NCBI GenBank assembly: GCA_022711465.1
Contig: JAKLEZ010000020.1
Coordinates: 42,506 to 106,505 of the forward strand
Reading direction: 5' to 3'
Origin: Planctomycetota bacterium
GTDB taxonomy: Bacteria; Planctomycetota; Phycisphaerae; UBA1845; PWPN01
DNA length: 64,000 nucleotides
The translations under genes were made by a program, and so were the position numbers. Shown here in pieces: positions 10,782 through 21,031 of this stretch; position 1 is the stretch's first letter; every line of letters begins with the position of its first letter. Below the pieces are notes generated by a model. That model was not told the DNA's origin. It saw nothing but the letters and a program-made list of their open reading frames with translations, and made no database searches.

Positions 10782-11242
10782 TCGTCGCTCCAATCCCGGC
10801 TCGGCCGCGTCTGGTACGCATTGGCCACATAGGCCGCCCCGACCTGCCGACCGATGGCCACCGTTTCAATGGCTTTGGCGGTGCAACTCTTGCGCGCGGC
10901 CAGCAACTGGGCGTCGGCCCTATCCTTCTCGAGGATGCCGGTCAGCATGGTGTTCACCTCACCGAGCAGGCGATCGACGTGAAGAGCATCGGCGGGGCTC
11001 ATCGTCGTTCGGAATGTCTTCCAGGCCTCGAGATAGGGTCTGAGGCGACCACCCAGAGCATCCAGCCGGTCGACCAGTTTCTGCCGCTCGCCAAGAACCG
11101 ACAGCAGCCGTTCGGGTTCCCCGCCCGTAATCAGACCACGCTGGGTACCTGCCAGCTCGCCAAGCTGCGAATACAGCGATCGCTGTTCCGTGAGCAGGGC
11201 GATCAACGTCGTCGAATCGAGCTTCCTCTGCTGTACCGCCAT
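10778..11242 (-). CDS. FlgN-like flagellar export chaperone
   Basis: 154 aa, all helical, with no signal peptide. Its heptad-like pattern (LLTEQRSLYSQLGELAGTQ, then LLSVLGERQKLVDRLDALG) fits the FlgN fold, a chaperone of the hook-associated proteins FlgK and FlgL. The gene lies 4 nt after the TPR gene and overlaps the kinase gene by 4 nt, in a flagellar operon. FlgN sequences are poorly conserved, so the assignment is by size, pattern and context. Confidence 0.55.
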   Translation of the reverse strand: MAVQQRKLDSTTLIALLTEQRSLYSQLGELAGTQRGLITGGEPERLLSVLGERQKLVDRLDALGGRLRPYLEAWKTFRTTMSPADALHVDRLLGEVNTMLTGILEKDRADAQLLAARKSCTAKAIETVAIGRQVGAAYVANAYQTRPSRDWSDE

Positions 11243-11246
11243 CGTC

Positions 11247-13763
11247 CTATCCTCCCATGCCGACCGGCTGACCGGCCGCGGACCGGCCGATCACCGGCGA
11301 AACCTGCGCCTCGTCGGCCGACAACATCGGCATCTGGCCGAGCCAGGCGAAATAGTCTTCCCAGTACTTGCGGCCGTTGCCAGGCAGCGACGGGTCAAAG
11401 TTCTCGTCCGGTATGTTCCTCAGCGCCCACCCCGCTCTCTGCAGGGCCTTGCGCGCCTCCTGGATTCGCCCCGTTCGAACGTTGCAGTTGATGATCTGCA
11501 CGTGGGCCGACAGGGCCATCGGATCCTGCTGGTAGAGCCAGGCCGCTTCGTCGTACTTCTGCATGGACTCAATATATGGCCGAAGATCGGCTGGATCTTC
11601 CCCGTAGATCCGGTCGTAGACGGCGTCCGCCCGGTAGAAGTAGCTGAGCTTCTGATGGAGCCGATCGAGTTCGCTCAGCGAGTCCTTCGGACGGGCCTGG
11701 TATCGCCCGATCACCTGGCCGAAGAGCTCCTCGGCTCGGGCGAGGCGCTTCTGGTGGGCGGCTTTCAGCTCGTCCTTGTGGGCCAGGTTCCGCGGGTCCT
11801 TCCAGTCCTCGCGCATGCGAATCGCGCTACGCCGATAGGCGTTGGCCAGGAGAAAGGTGGCCTGGTCGGAACGCGGATCATCGGGATAGCGATCGATGAC
11901 CTCCTCGTATCGGGCGATCGCCTTCTCGTAGTCGCCGTTCCGATTGTACAAGTCCCCCAGCTTGAACAGCGCGTCGCGGTATTCCTGGGCCGCGGGCTCG
12001 ATCATGGCCAGAAAGTCACCTGCCTGGCGCTCCACGATCCGCAGGAGCGTCTTCTCCGCCTTGTCGCTCTGACGGGTGTCCGTGAAACACTCGGCCAGGG
12101 GCACAAGCGATTGCACCGCCCAGTAGGTTCTGGGGAAATCGACCAGGTTTCGCTGGTAAGACTCGATGGCCTTCCCGTATTCACCCATCGCCTGATAGGT
12201 CTGGCCCAGGCGAAGAAGAGCCTCTGGGACCTTGTCGCTGGGTGGCTGCTGCCGCAGGTGCTGCTGAATGTAGGCCTCGAATACCTCCGCGCGTCGCGAT
12301 CGTTCACCAGCTTCGTCCAGGGCATCCGCCGCCCGCCAGGTTGCCGTCGTCGAGGTCTGCTCATCCGCAGTCTTCAACTTGGCCAGACGTAGGTACTGCT
12401 CAGCAGCCTCGAGGAAGTACTTGCGGACTTGTTCGATATCGCCTTTGGCCGCCCTCGCCCCTGGCTTGAGCTGACCACGAGCCCGCTGCCCCAACAGGTA
12501 TGCCAGATCAGCGGTTCGTGCCGCGTAGATGGCTTGCAGTTGCTGATCGGCCGGGGGTGCCAGCCTCGAAGCTAGACGCAGACAGGCCATGGCTTCCTGC
12601 AGCTGTCCTGCAGTTCGGAGCGATTCGGAAAGAACCGTCATCGTCTGCCGAACAACCTGCAGGTCCACTTCCGAGCCGTACTTCCACTCCGAGGCAAGAC
12701 GGATCACCTCGCGAAAGGCCTCAACCGATTCGTCATAGCGCTCGAGATCAGCGAGCGCCTCGGCTCGTCCCAGGATGGCCAGCGTTCGGTACGGGCTCGG
12801 ACTGGTCTTGGCCAGAACGTCGTCGAACGTGGCCAATGCCGCCGGCGAGGCCTGGTACGACTGCTGAATCCTGCCCAACAACCAGCCAGTCCGAGCGTAG
12901 AGTGCGTGGCCGGGCACCAACCGATCGCGAAGGGCCCGCAACTGCAGCTCGCTCTCGTCCACTTGGCCCAGGTGGAAATGTGCCAAGGCCTGCAGGTAGG
13001 TGTAATGGTCGCTCATGGCGCCTTCGGTGAAACGATCGGCGTATGCGCCCAGGAAACCGGCTGCTTCCTCATGCCTGCCAATGTCCGATAGCAGCGACAT
13101 TTTGCGCTCTGCCGCCCAGTAGCGCAGGTCGTCGCTGATGTCCGGAGCGGCAACGTAAGCATCAAGCTCCGACAACTCATCCTCCGACTTCAGCCTCCCC
13201 CCTTGCCGCTCGATGTCGAGAATCCGCTTCTTCACCACCCAGGCGTCGGCAACGTTCTGGGCGAGAGCCTTGCGGTACTCCTCGACGGCCTGGTCCGCCA
13301 GACCCTGCCATTCGAACGCCTCCGCCCGCATCCGATGCAAACCGGCATCACTCGGTTCGCCCTGCTCGATGGCCGAATCCGAGTGATCAATGATCGTCTT
13401 GAGATTCGACACGCCATGGACGCTGTTGCCGGACTCATGGGCGTGGATGACCTCGGCCATCAGCCGGTGAAGACGCCGTTTCTCATCCACCTGGAGGTTC
13501 TTGCGCTGGAACATGAGCTCGATCGCCTGGCTGGCCTCAGCGTAGAGACCAGCATCCTTGAGCGCGACGACAGAGCCGAACAATTCGTCGAAGGAGGCAA
13601 CTTTGACCGGCGGACGCATCCGCCAGACACCGGCGCCGAGCAGGGCCAGAGAAACGGCGAACAGGGGAATCTGCCATCGCCCCGCCAACTGGCGACCGAG
13701 TGTGACCGCTTGAGATACGTCGCTCATCCTGAGCTTCCCTGCCGGAACGGTCATCCTGACCAA
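11247..13763 (-). CDS. Membrane-anchored TPR-repeat protein heading the flagellar operon
   Basis: 838 aa from the longest start. ATGs at 13754 and 13727 are equally plausible and no ribosome binding site is decisive. An N-terminal transmembrane segment (about residues 33-50, IPLFAVSLALLGAGVW) is followed by many TPR-like helical pairs, for example EALLRLGQTYQAMGEYGKAIESYQRNL and DALFKLGDLYNRNGDYEKAIARYEEVI. This suggests a large protein-interaction scaffold on the periplasmic or cytoplasmic face of the membrane. No function can be named. Its position, first in the run and 4 nt before the FlgN-like gene, suggests a link to flagellar assembly or motor placement. Confidence 0.75.
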   Translation of the reverse strand: MVRMTVPAGKLRMSDVSQAVTLGRQLAGRWQIPLFAVSLALLGAGVWRMRPPVKVASFDELFGSVVALKDAGLYAEASQAIELMFQRKNLQVDEKRRLHRLMAEVIHAHESGNSVHGVSNLKTIIDHSDSAIEQGEPSDAGLHRMRAEAFEWQGLADQAVEEYRKALAQNVADAWVVKKRILDIERQGGRLKSEDELSELDAYVAAPDISDDLRYWAAERKMSLLSDIGRHEEAAGFLGAYADRFTEGAMSDHYTYLQALAHFHLGQVDESELQLRALRDRLVPGHALYARTGWLLGRIQQSYQASPAALATFDDVLAKTSPSPYRTLAILGRAEALADLERYDESVEAFREVIRLASEWKYGSEVDLQVVRQTMTVLSESLRTAGQLQEAMACLRLASRLAPPADQQLQAIYAARTADLAYLLGQRARGQLKPGARAAKGDIEQVRKYFLEAAEQYLRLAKLKTADEQTSTTATWRAADALDEAGERSRRAEVFEAYIQQHLRQQPPSDKVPEALLRLGQTYQAMGEYGKAIESYQRNLVDFPRTYWAVQSLVPLAECFTDTRQSDKAEKTLLRIVERQAGDFLAMIEPAAQEYRDALFKLGDLYNRNGDYEKAIARYEEVIDRYPDDPRSDQATFLLANAYRRSAIRMREDWKDPRNLAHKDELKAAHQKRLARAEELFGQVIGRYQARPKDSLSELDRLHQKLSYFYRADAVYDRIYGEDPADLRPYIESMQKYDEAAWLYQQDPMALSAHVQIINCNVRTGRIQEARKALQRAGWALRNIPDENFDPSLPGNGRKYWEDYFAWLGQMPMLSADEAQVSPVIGRSAAGQPVGMGG

Positions 13764-14183
13764 CGTCGAGGTTGAAGCCTCACCGTCCCCGAGGATGGAT
13801 CTGTCGGCAATTCGTGCCGAATCGGTTGAGGGGGATTACCCGCTTCTGCAAGGTCTTCTCTTGAACTGGCAAACGGGGAAAGGGCGCGGATTTGGGGGCC
13901 GAGCGAGCCCCCAGACTACGCCGGCAATACTGATCCGCTTGATATGGGGGCATCTCGGCGAGTTCTGCGCCGCAAGCCGTCCTGGAGACGTCTCAGGGAC
14001 TCGGCTCAGTCGTAAGTATCGATCCCAGCGAACGGTCCACCAGAACAGCTCAAGCTCAAGCTGAGAACGCACCAACTCCAGCGCATTTTTTTACGCTCAT
14101 ATGAAAAAAGGCGAAGCACGCTACAATTCGCGACGGAAAGTAGTTCGTCGGACATCCAAACGGCGTTGAAGGCGGAGCAGCAT
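13764..14183. other. Divergent intergenic region between the flagellar operon and aconitase
   Basis: This 420-nt region separates the minus-strand TPR gene from the plus-strand aconitase gene, so it should hold promoters for both. No convincing coding frame is seen. A TACAAT hexamer at 14122-14127 could be a -10 box for aconitase, but no good -35 lies at the right distance. Near 13807-13818 the minus strand resembles a sigma54 promoter, but the spacing is two bases too short. Confidence 0.4.
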
Positions 14184-16910
14184 ATGCCACGGCAAGCCAA
14201 TCCCGACCCCATGGGCTCGGCGGCTACCATCACCAGCAAAGCAGGACCGGTTCGGATCTACCGGCTCAGCAGACTGGCGGAGAGCGGACTAGGCGTCGTC
14301 GACCGCCTCCCATTCTCCATTAAGGTCTTACTAGAAAGTATGTTACGTAACCTCGACGGTTTCCAGGTCACCACCGAGGATGTCACCCGGCTAGCCGCCT
14401 GGAATGCGCCGAAGCCCGCCCCTTCCGAGCTGCCCTTCAAACCGGGAAGGGTGATCCTTCAGGACTTCACCGGTGTTCCCAGCGTGGTGGACCTGGCCGC
14501 CCTGCGATCGGCCATGCAGAGGCTCGGCGGCGACCCGAGCAAAATCAACCCCCAGGTGCCCTGTGATCTGGTGATCGACCATTCCGTCCAGGTTGACGCT
14601 TTCGCATCTCCGAGCGCGCTCGCGGAGAACAAACGCCTCGAGTTCCAACGCAATCGCGAGCGATACGAGTTTCTCAAGTGGGGTCAGCAGGCCTTCGGCA
14701 ACTTCCGCGTCGTGCCACCGGCTACCGGCATCGTTCACCAGGTCAACCTTGAACACCTGGCCAGCGTGGTCCTGACCAAGAATGCAGGACCACCCGCCCC
14801 CCCCACCGCATACCCCGACAGCCTGGTGGGAACTGACAGCCACACCACGATGGTCAACGGGCTGGGCGTGGTCGGCTGGGGCGTCGGCGGAATCGAGGCC
14901 GAGGCGGTGATGCTGGGCCAACCGATCTACATGCTGACACCCGAAGTGATCGGTTTCGAACTGGTCGGGCGGTTGCCTGAAGGGGTGACGGCCACCGATC
15001 TGGTCCTGACCGTCACAGAAATGCTTAGAAACAAAGGAGTGGTGGGCAAGTTCGTCGAGTTCTTCGGGCCAGGAATGACCCACATGTCACTGCCCGACCG
15101 AGCTACCGTGGCCAACATGGCCCCTGAGTACGGGGCAACGATGGGTTTCTTCCCGGTGGACGAGGAGACGCTGAGGTACCTGCACCTGTCGGGTCGTCCG
15201 GCGGAGCTGATCGATCTGGTCGAGCGCTACTGCAAGGAGCAGGGACTGTTTCGTGCCGACCAGACTCCTGCCCCGGTCTTCACGGACACGCTGACGCTGG
15301 ACCTCAGCACGGTCGAACCCAGCCTGGCGGGTCCCAAGCGGCCTCAGGATCGAGTACCCCTGCATCAGGTTAAGCAGGCTTTCCGCTTCGCGCTGACCGC
15401 TCCGGTCGCGGCACGAGGCTTCGGACTCGGCGAGTCCGCCGTCATCCGCAAGGTCCCGCTGCAGCTGGATAGCGAGGTAGCCGAAATCGGTCACGGAACC
15501 GTGGTCATCGCTTCGATCACGAGCTGCACGAACACGTCCAACCCCTCGGTGATGCTTGGCGCAGGCATCCTGGCCAAGAAGGCCGTGGAGAAAGGGCTGA
15601 GCGTGAAGCCACACGTCAAGACGAGCCTGGCACCCGGCTCGCGGGTGGTCACCGACTACCTCGAGAAGGCCGGTCTGACGCCCTACCTGGAGAAGCTCGG
15701 CTTCCACACCGTGGCTTACGGCTGCGCGACCTGCATCGGAAACAGCGGACCGCTACCGGCAGCGTTGGCCGCCGCAATCGGCACAGGCGATTTGGTGGCG
15801 TGCTCGGTTCTGAGCGGCAACCGCAACTTCGAGGGTCGGGTCAACCCGCACGTCAAGGCCAACTACCTGGCCAGCCCGCCACTCGTGGTGGCGTACGCGA
15901 TCGCCGGTACGATCGATCTGGACATGACCCGCGAGCCGATCGGTCAGGACTCGGCGGGGCAGCAGGTTTATCTCAAGGACATCTGGCCCAGCCAGGAGGA
16001 GATCAATGCGGCCACCGCCATGTGTCTGACCCGGGAGCAGTTTACGCGGCAGTACGCCAACGCCTGCGAGGGCGAGGAGCAGTGGCAGGCCATTCCAGTC
16101 GGCCGGGGTGGTCTCTACCAGTGGCGAGCTGACAGCAGCTACATCCAGGAGCCGCCGTTCTTCATCAACATGACCGCCGAGCCCCCGCCGACTCACCCCA
16201 TCACCGGGGCCCGCTGTCTGGCTGTGCTGGGGGACTCGGTCACCACTGACCATATCTCTCCGGCCGGTTCAATCAAGGCGGACAGCCCCGCTGGCCGGTA
16301 CCTCCAGCAATTGGGCATCAGGCCGGCCGACTTCAATAGCTACGGCGCTCGCCGGGGCAACGATCGGGTGATGGTCCGGGGCACTTTCGCCAACATTCGC
16401 CTGCGTAACTTGCTCGCTCCCGGGACCGAGGGCGGCGTAACCGTCCACCTCCCCAGCGGCGAACAGATGCCAATCTACGAGGCGGCCATGCGGTACCGGG
16501 AGGCCGGCACGCCACTGATCATACTGGCTGGCAAGGAGTACGGCACCGGTTCTTCGCGCGACTGGGCCGCCAAGGGCACCATGCTCCTGGGTGTTCGAGC
16601 GGTGATCGCCGAAAGCTACGAACGCATCCATCGCAGCAACCTGGTAGGCATGGGCATTCTGCCGCTGCAGTTCAGGAACGGCCAGAGCCGCGAATCGCTC
16701 GGCTTCACCGGCCGCGAGACCTTCGACGTCAAGCTCGCCGACGACATCCGCGCACGAGAGGAGGTCCGCGTGGCCGTTCACCGTGAGGACGGCGCAACGA
16801 TCGAGTTCACGACTACCAGCCGAATCGACACCCCGGTGGAAGTGGAGTACTACCGCAACGGGGGCATTCTCCAGGCAGTACTGCGCGGCCTGCTCAGGCA
16901 GAGCAATTGA
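14184..16910 (+). CDS. acnA: Aconitate hydratase (AcnA/IRP family)
   Basis: 908 aa from ATG 14184, preceded by an AGGCGGAG ribosome binding site. An in-frame TTG at 14166 is less likely. The length and domain order fit bacterial AcnA. The [4Fe-4S] ligands are visible as C448 (SCTNTSNPSV) and C514/C517 (YGCATCIGNSG). The swivel domain has TTDHISPAGSI and GSSRDWAAKGT. The enzyme isomerises citrate to isocitrate in the TCA cycle, and AcnA proteins can act as iron-responsive RNA binders. It stands alone, with no other TCA genes in the window. Confidence 0.97.
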   Translation: MPRQANPDPMGSAATITSKAGPVRIYRLSRLAESGLGVVDRLPFSIKVLLESMLRNLDGFQVTTEDVTRLAAWNAPKPAPSELPFKPGRVILQDFTGVPSVVDLAALRSAMQRLGGDPSKINPQVPCDLVIDHSVQVDAFASPSALAENKRLEFQRNRERYEFLKWGQQAFGNFRVVPPATGIVHQVNLEHLASVVLTKNAGPPAPPTAYPDSLVGTDSHTTMVNGLGVVGWGVGGIEAEAVMLGQPIYMLTPEVIGFELVGRLPEGVTATDLVLTVTEMLRNKGVVGKFVEFFGPGMTHMSLPDRATVANMAPEYGATMGFFPVDEETLRYLHLSGRPAELIDLVERYCKEQGLFRADQTPAPVFTDTLTLDLSTVEPSLAGPKRPQDRVPLHQVKQAFRFALTAPVAARGFGLGESAVIRKVPLQLDSEVAEIGHGTVVIASITSCTNTSNPSVMLGAGILAKKAVEKGLSVKPHVKTSLAPGSRVVTDYLEKAGLTPYLEKLGFHTVAYGCATCIGNSGPLPAALAAAIGTGDLVACSVLSGNRNFEGRVNPHVKANYLASPPLVVAYAIAGTIDLDMTREPIGQDSAGQQVYLKDIWPSQEEINAATAMCLTREQFTRQYANACEGEEQWQAIPVGRGGLYQWRADSSYIQEPPFFINMTAEPPPTHPITGARCLAVLGDSVTTDHISPAGSIKADSPAGRYLQQLGIRPADFNSYGARRGNDRVMVRGTFANIRLRNLLAPGTEGGVTVHLPSGEQMPIYEAAMRYREAGTPLIILAGKEYGTGSSRDWAAKGTMLLGVRAVIAESYERIHRSNLVGMGILPLQFRNGQSRESLGFTGRETFDVKLADDIRAREEVRVAVHREDGATIEFTTTSRIDTPVEVEYYRNGGILQAVLRGLLRQSN

Positions 16911-17345
16911 CCACTACGAAGACACAGGACGCCAGCCAGAAGCAAAGCCGAGTGAAGCACCTCAATTGGAGGACGGTCCTGGCGGTGCTGCTTGCCCTAG
17001 CCATGGAAACGATCCCCTTGTCCGGGACAGATCGTCCTGGTACAGCATGACCCGTGACGACAAGGCCACCGGGTCCAAGGCGCCGTCGACTCAACCGACG
17101 AATCTGAGCCAGTAACGGCACGCCAGGACAGACATCCGTCTTCGCTTCCGGAGGTCTGCACGGACCTCGTTTCGTTTGGCCAGGCTATGTGTTATCGGGC
17201 CGACAGGGGAGAGGATACTAAGTCCCCCTTGCCTGCGTGCCGATGACAGTACGGGAACAGGGTTGGCTATCTTGGATCCATGCCCATGGTCACATGTTCT
17301 CCGCGCCTGCGGGGACGACGTCAACCAAAATGAGCGTACGGCACC
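16911..17345. other. Gene-poor spacer between aconitase and hybrid kinase
   Basis: This 435-nt stretch has no supported gene. A short in-frame extension after the aconitase stop (TTG 16907 or GTG 16952 to about 17048) would encode a peptide of 32-47 residues with a hydrophobic middle (TVLAVLLALAM), but it has no clear ribosome binding site. A six-base-pair inverted repeat GAGGTC-N6-GACCTC at 17151-17168 is the only structured element noticed, and it lacks a T tract. Confidence 0.35.
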
Positions 17346-20300
17346 ATGATCGTGGAACACAGCACGTCTGAGAACACCGCAATCGACTCGCCGACAACGC
17401 AACTCGGCAACTTCCCATCCAGATTCCGAGCCAAGGCGACTGTCGCAGCGATTATCCTGCTCCTGGCCGGTGGCTGGCGGGTGGGAGAGTGGCTGGTAAA
17501 GAACAAAGACAGCGACATGCGCGCTGAGCTTCTACAGCAGGCGGCGGCTATCGCTCGAACGATCGATCCCGAACAGGTCAAGCGTCTCTCATTCACAGAG
17601 GCCGACAAGGCCAACCCAATTCTGCAGCGGTTGCATGAGCAGATGGCGAGCTATCGACCGTTGGCTCAGTGCCGAGGGATCTACACGATCGCCCAGCGGA
17701 ACGGGACGCTACTCTTCGGTCCGGAGTCCTATGATGAAGGTGATGCTCAGGCCTCGCCCCCCGGAACGATCTACGAGCAGCCTACACCAAGAGTGCATGA
17801 GTTCTTCAAGACTGGCCAGCCCTTCAGCGAAGGCCCCTATACCGACGAGTACGGCACGTTTGTCTCGGCATACACGCCCGTCCTTGACCCGCGCACGGGC
17901 GCCGTGCTGCTGGCCGTAGGTCTGGATATCGAGGCCAACGATTGGCACGCAACTCTCCGTCGGGAGCGACTGATTGCGGGCTGGTACGCGCTGGTCGTCG
18001 CGGCCATCCTGCTGAGCGGGATACTGGCCCTGCGATGGCGTGATCGACTGCCTCTGGATCGTCAGGGGCGGTTGCGGAATGTGGAAGCCTATCTCGTGGC
18101 CGTGGTCAGCCTGACGCTGACGCTCATCACCACAACGGTTTTCCACGACAACGAGATCCGCTCTCGGCGAGCAATGTTCTCGCATCTGGCCGAGGTCCAG
18201 GCGAACCGCGTCGTGGAGACCTTTGGCGACTTGAGAGAGAATCAGCTCGGCGGCCTCGCCCGCTTCTATGAAGGCTGCGAGACGGTGACCAGGGACGAGT
18301 TCGTCGCCTTCTCTGAGCCGATCGTACGGCAGAGTGGTCTGCAAGCCCTGGAGTGGATTCCTTCGATTCCTGCCGCTGAACTGGAGGCTCTCGAGGAGCA
18401 CGCCCGGGCCGAGGGTTTCAAAGACTTCATCGTCTGGCAAAAGGGGGCCGAAGGACAGCGGGAACGAGCCGTCGGGCGGGAGGTGTATTACCCCGTCGGG
18501 TACATTGAGCCGCTGGCCGGCAACGAGGCGGCCTTGGGCTTCGACCTCGGTTCCGAGCCGTGCCGATGGGCCGCACTGAAACAGGCGATGGACACCGGTT
18601 TGCCGGTGGCCACCGACCCCCTGACTCTGGTCCAGGAAGAAGGCCAACAGACCAGCGTGCTGGTGTTCCATCCCGTGGGCTCCCGGAAAGGAAAGGCCAG
18701 AGCCCCTTCCGGTTTCGCCCTGGCGGTCCTGCGGCTGGAATCGCTTCTCAAGACCACGTTGGCTTGCAGGGAAACGGATGATCACACACTCCTTGTTGTG
18801 GACCTGTATCAGCTCCGGAACGGCCAGCCATCTCGCTTCATGGCCTCCTCGTCGCATCAAGCCAGCCTGCGGCGTTCGAATGACGACACGGGCAAAGGCG
18901 TGATCCTGTCCGACGATGCGGATCTGGCCAGTGTCTTTCCTCTGTTCGTCTTCGGAAAGTGCTACGCGTTGACCGTCCATCCGGGGCGGTCGTTTCTGAC
19001 CAATCACCCGGCGCAGGCTGGACGAATCTCCGCCCTGGTGGGGCTGCTGATGACCGCGGTGCTGACCGCCTTCACTGCATTCCTGACCGGCCGCCGGGCC
19101 GATCTCGAAACCCTGGTGCAGGCACGCACCGCGGCGCTGCGCGAGAGTGAGGCGAAGCACCGCCTGATCCTCGATCACTCCTCCGATCTGCTCTGCAACT
19201 TGACCGTCGAAGGAACCTTCACCTACGCCTCTCCGTCCTGGAGACGAGAGACAGGGCATGAGCCGTCATCCCTTCTCGGTACACCCGCCCAGGCGATCAC
19301 TCACCCGGACGACCTTCCTGACTGCATGAAGCAGATCTCCGAAGCCATCCGGACAAAAGAAACAGCACGGATCCCGGAATACCGCGTCCGCCATGCCGAC
19401 GGCTCGTGGCATTGGCACTGTGCAGCCGTGACCCCGGTCCTAGGCCCAAACGACGAGGTGCTCTCCGTCGTCGGCGTTTCCCGAGACATCACCGAACGCA
19501 AGCGGATCGAGGCAGCGATTCAGGAGACCAACCGGTCTCTCGAGCAAGCCATGGCCCATGCACAGTCGCTGGCCATCGAGGCGGCCAGAGCCAACACTGC
19601 CAAGAGCGAGTTCCTCGCCAACATGAGCCACGAAATCCGCACTCCAATGACCGCGATCCTCGGGTATGCCGACCTGATCAGCGAAGCTTGCCCCGAACAG
19701 TGTGCCCATGGCGGTCATCAATTGCGTGAGTCCATCGCCATCATCCGGCGTAACGGCGAGCATCTCCTGGCGTTGATCAACGATGTCCTCGATCTCTCCA
19801 AAATCGAGGCCGACAAGATGACTGCCGAGCAGGTCCTCTGCTCACCCTGCCAGGTCATTGCCGAGGCGGCCTCCCTGGTTCAGGCGCGAGCGACGGCCAA
19901 GGGCTTGGGCTTCGATATCGAGTACGTCGGGGCCATTCCCAAGACTATCCGTACCGATCCGTTACGGCTCCGCCAGATCCTGGTCAATCTTCTGGGTAAC
20001 GCCGTCAAGTTCACCGACGTGGGCGGCGTGAGACTCGCGATCCGCCTGATCGTCGAGAGCGATGCACCCCGGATGCAGTTCGACGTGATCGACACGGGGA
20101 TCGGCATGACACCGGAGCAGGTCAGTCGACTCTTCCAGGCGTTTGGCCAGGCGGACACCTCGACTACCCGGCAATACGGTGGAACCGGCCTGGGCCTGGT
20201 CATCAGCAGGCGACTCGCTCAGCTGCTGGGCGGCGATGTCGTCATCGTCGACACCCAGCCAGGCCTGGGAACACGGTTTCGGGTTACCGTGGCGGCCGGC

Positions 20301-20849
20301 CCGCTCGACGGCGTGACCATGATGGAAGGGGATTTGGCTGGAGAGTCAACGCCTGTGCAGCACGCGCCCTCCGCGGAGACCTGCATCACCGTTGCGCAGA
20401 CCAGACCGCTAGAGGGGCTTCGCATCCTGCTCGCCGAGGATGGACCAGACAATCAGCGCCTGTTCCGCCATCTGCTCAGGAAGGCGGGGGCCTCGGTCAC
20501 GGTCGTCGCCAATGGTCAGGAGGCTGTGGAGAGGACAGTAGGCGCGGCACGTGGCAGAAGACAAGCAGACCCCTCTCGTCCGTTTGATGTCATCCTCATG
20601 GACATGCAGATGCCGGAGATGGACGGCTACGAGGCCACCGCGCGGCTCCGGGAGGCCGAGTACCGCGGCCCGATCATCGCCCTGACCGCCCATGCCATGG
20701 AGCAGGATCGCCAGAAGTGCCTCGACGCCGGCTGCGACGACTACGTCAGCAAGCCCATCGACATGGGCAAATTGACTGAAGCGATCCGTCGACAGACCCG
20801 GCGGGCCGCCTTGGGGACGGGAGCGTCCGAGACCGTGGCCGGCACCTGA
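17346..20849 (+). CDS. Hybrid sensor histidine kinase with CHASE and PAS domains
   Basis: 1167 aa. Transmembrane helix about 31-48, then an extracytoplasmic segment (about 55-205, Cache-like). Two close helices follow (about 213-232 and 248-268), then a CHASE-type sensor region (about 280-520: NQLGGLARFYEGCETV, GFKDFIVWQ, DTGLPVATDPLTLVQEEG) and another helix (about 560-580). Then come PAS/PAC (about 600-720), HisKA with NMSHEIRTPMTAILGY, HATPase_c (DTGIGMTPEQVSRLFQAFGQ) and a receiver domain with Asp in VILMDMQMPEMDGYEA. It should autophosphorylate and pass phosphate to its own receiver; no phosphotransfer domain or partner is visible. The stop overlaps an ATG (TGATG), which may couple it to the next kinase. 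Confidence 0.92.
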   Translation: MIVEHSTSENTAIDSPTTQLGNFPSRFRAKATVAAIILLLAGGWRVGEWLVKNKDSDMRAELLQQAAAIARTIDPEQVKRLSFTEADKANPILQRLHEQMASYRPLAQCRGIYTIAQRNGTLLFGPESYDEGDAQASPPGTIYEQPTPRVHEFFKTGQPFSEGPYTDEYGTFVSAYTPVLDPRTGAVLLAVGLDIEANDWHATLRRERLIAGWYALVVAAILLSGILALRWRDRLPLDRQGRLRNVEAYLVAVVSLTLTLITTTVFHDNEIRSRRAMFSHLAEVQANRVVETFGDLRENQLGGLARFYEGCETVTRDEFVAFSEPIVRQSGLQALEWIPSIPAAELEALEEHARAEGFKDFIVWQKGAEGQRERAVGREVYYPVGYIEPLAGNEAALGFDLGSEPCRWAALKQAMDTGLPVATDPLTLVQEEGQQTSVLVFHPVGSRKGKARAPSGFALAVLRLESLLKTTLACRETDDHTLLVVDLYQLRNGQPSRFMASSSHQASLRRSNDDTGKGVILSDDADLASVFPLFVFGKCYALTVHPGRSFLTNHPAQAGRISALVGLLMTAVLTAFTAFLTGRRADLETLVQARTAALRESEAKHRLILDHSSDLLCNLTVEGTFTYASPSWRRETGHEPSSLLGTPAQAITHPDDLPDCMKQISEAIRTKETARIPEYRVRHADGSWHWHCAAVTPVLGPNDEVLSVVGVSRDITERKRIEAAIQETNRSLEQAMAHAQSLAIEAARANTAKSEFLANMSHEIRTPMTAILGYADLISEACPEQCAHGGHQLRESIAIIRRNGEHLLALINDVLDLSKIEADKMTAEQVLCSPCQVIAEAASLVQARATAKGLGFDIEYVGAIPKTIRTDPLRLRQILVNLLGNAVKFTDVGGVRLAIRLIVESDAPRMQFDVIDTGIGMTPEQVSRLFQAFGQADTSTTRQYGGTGLGLVISRRLAQLLGGDVVIVDTQPGLGTRFRVTVAAGPLDGVTMMEGDLAGESTPVQHAPSAETCITVAQTRPLEGLRILLAEDGPDNQRLFRHLLRKAGASVTVVANGQEAVERTVGAARGRRQADPSRPFDVILMDMQMPEMDGYEATARLREAEYRGPIIALTAHAMEQDRQKCLDAGCDDYVSKPIDMGKLTEAIRRQTRRAALGTGASETVAGT

Positions 20850-21031
20850 TGCAGGGTAGAGAATGCGGGGCCACCTGCATCACTTGTCCTCTGCCCATTC
20901 AGCGCGGAGGTGAAGGAGGCCGCGAGCCAGAGTCGGCTCTGCCACCGCCCCGCCCCTCGGCCGGGCCGCCACCCGCCGCGTTCCTCCCTGGCAGCCGACT
21001 CCGCGGCATCCCCCGTTCAACCCGACAAGAC

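Noticed and set aside
13807..13818. Sigma54-like promoter (GCAA...CGTGCC on the plus strand) ahead of the TPR/flagellar run
   Set aside because: Both half-elements are present, but the spacing is two bases short. Sigma54 promoters are strict about this.
17151..17168. Rho-independent terminator after aconitase
   Set aside because: The stem is only 6 bp with no T tract, and it is 240 nt from the stop.
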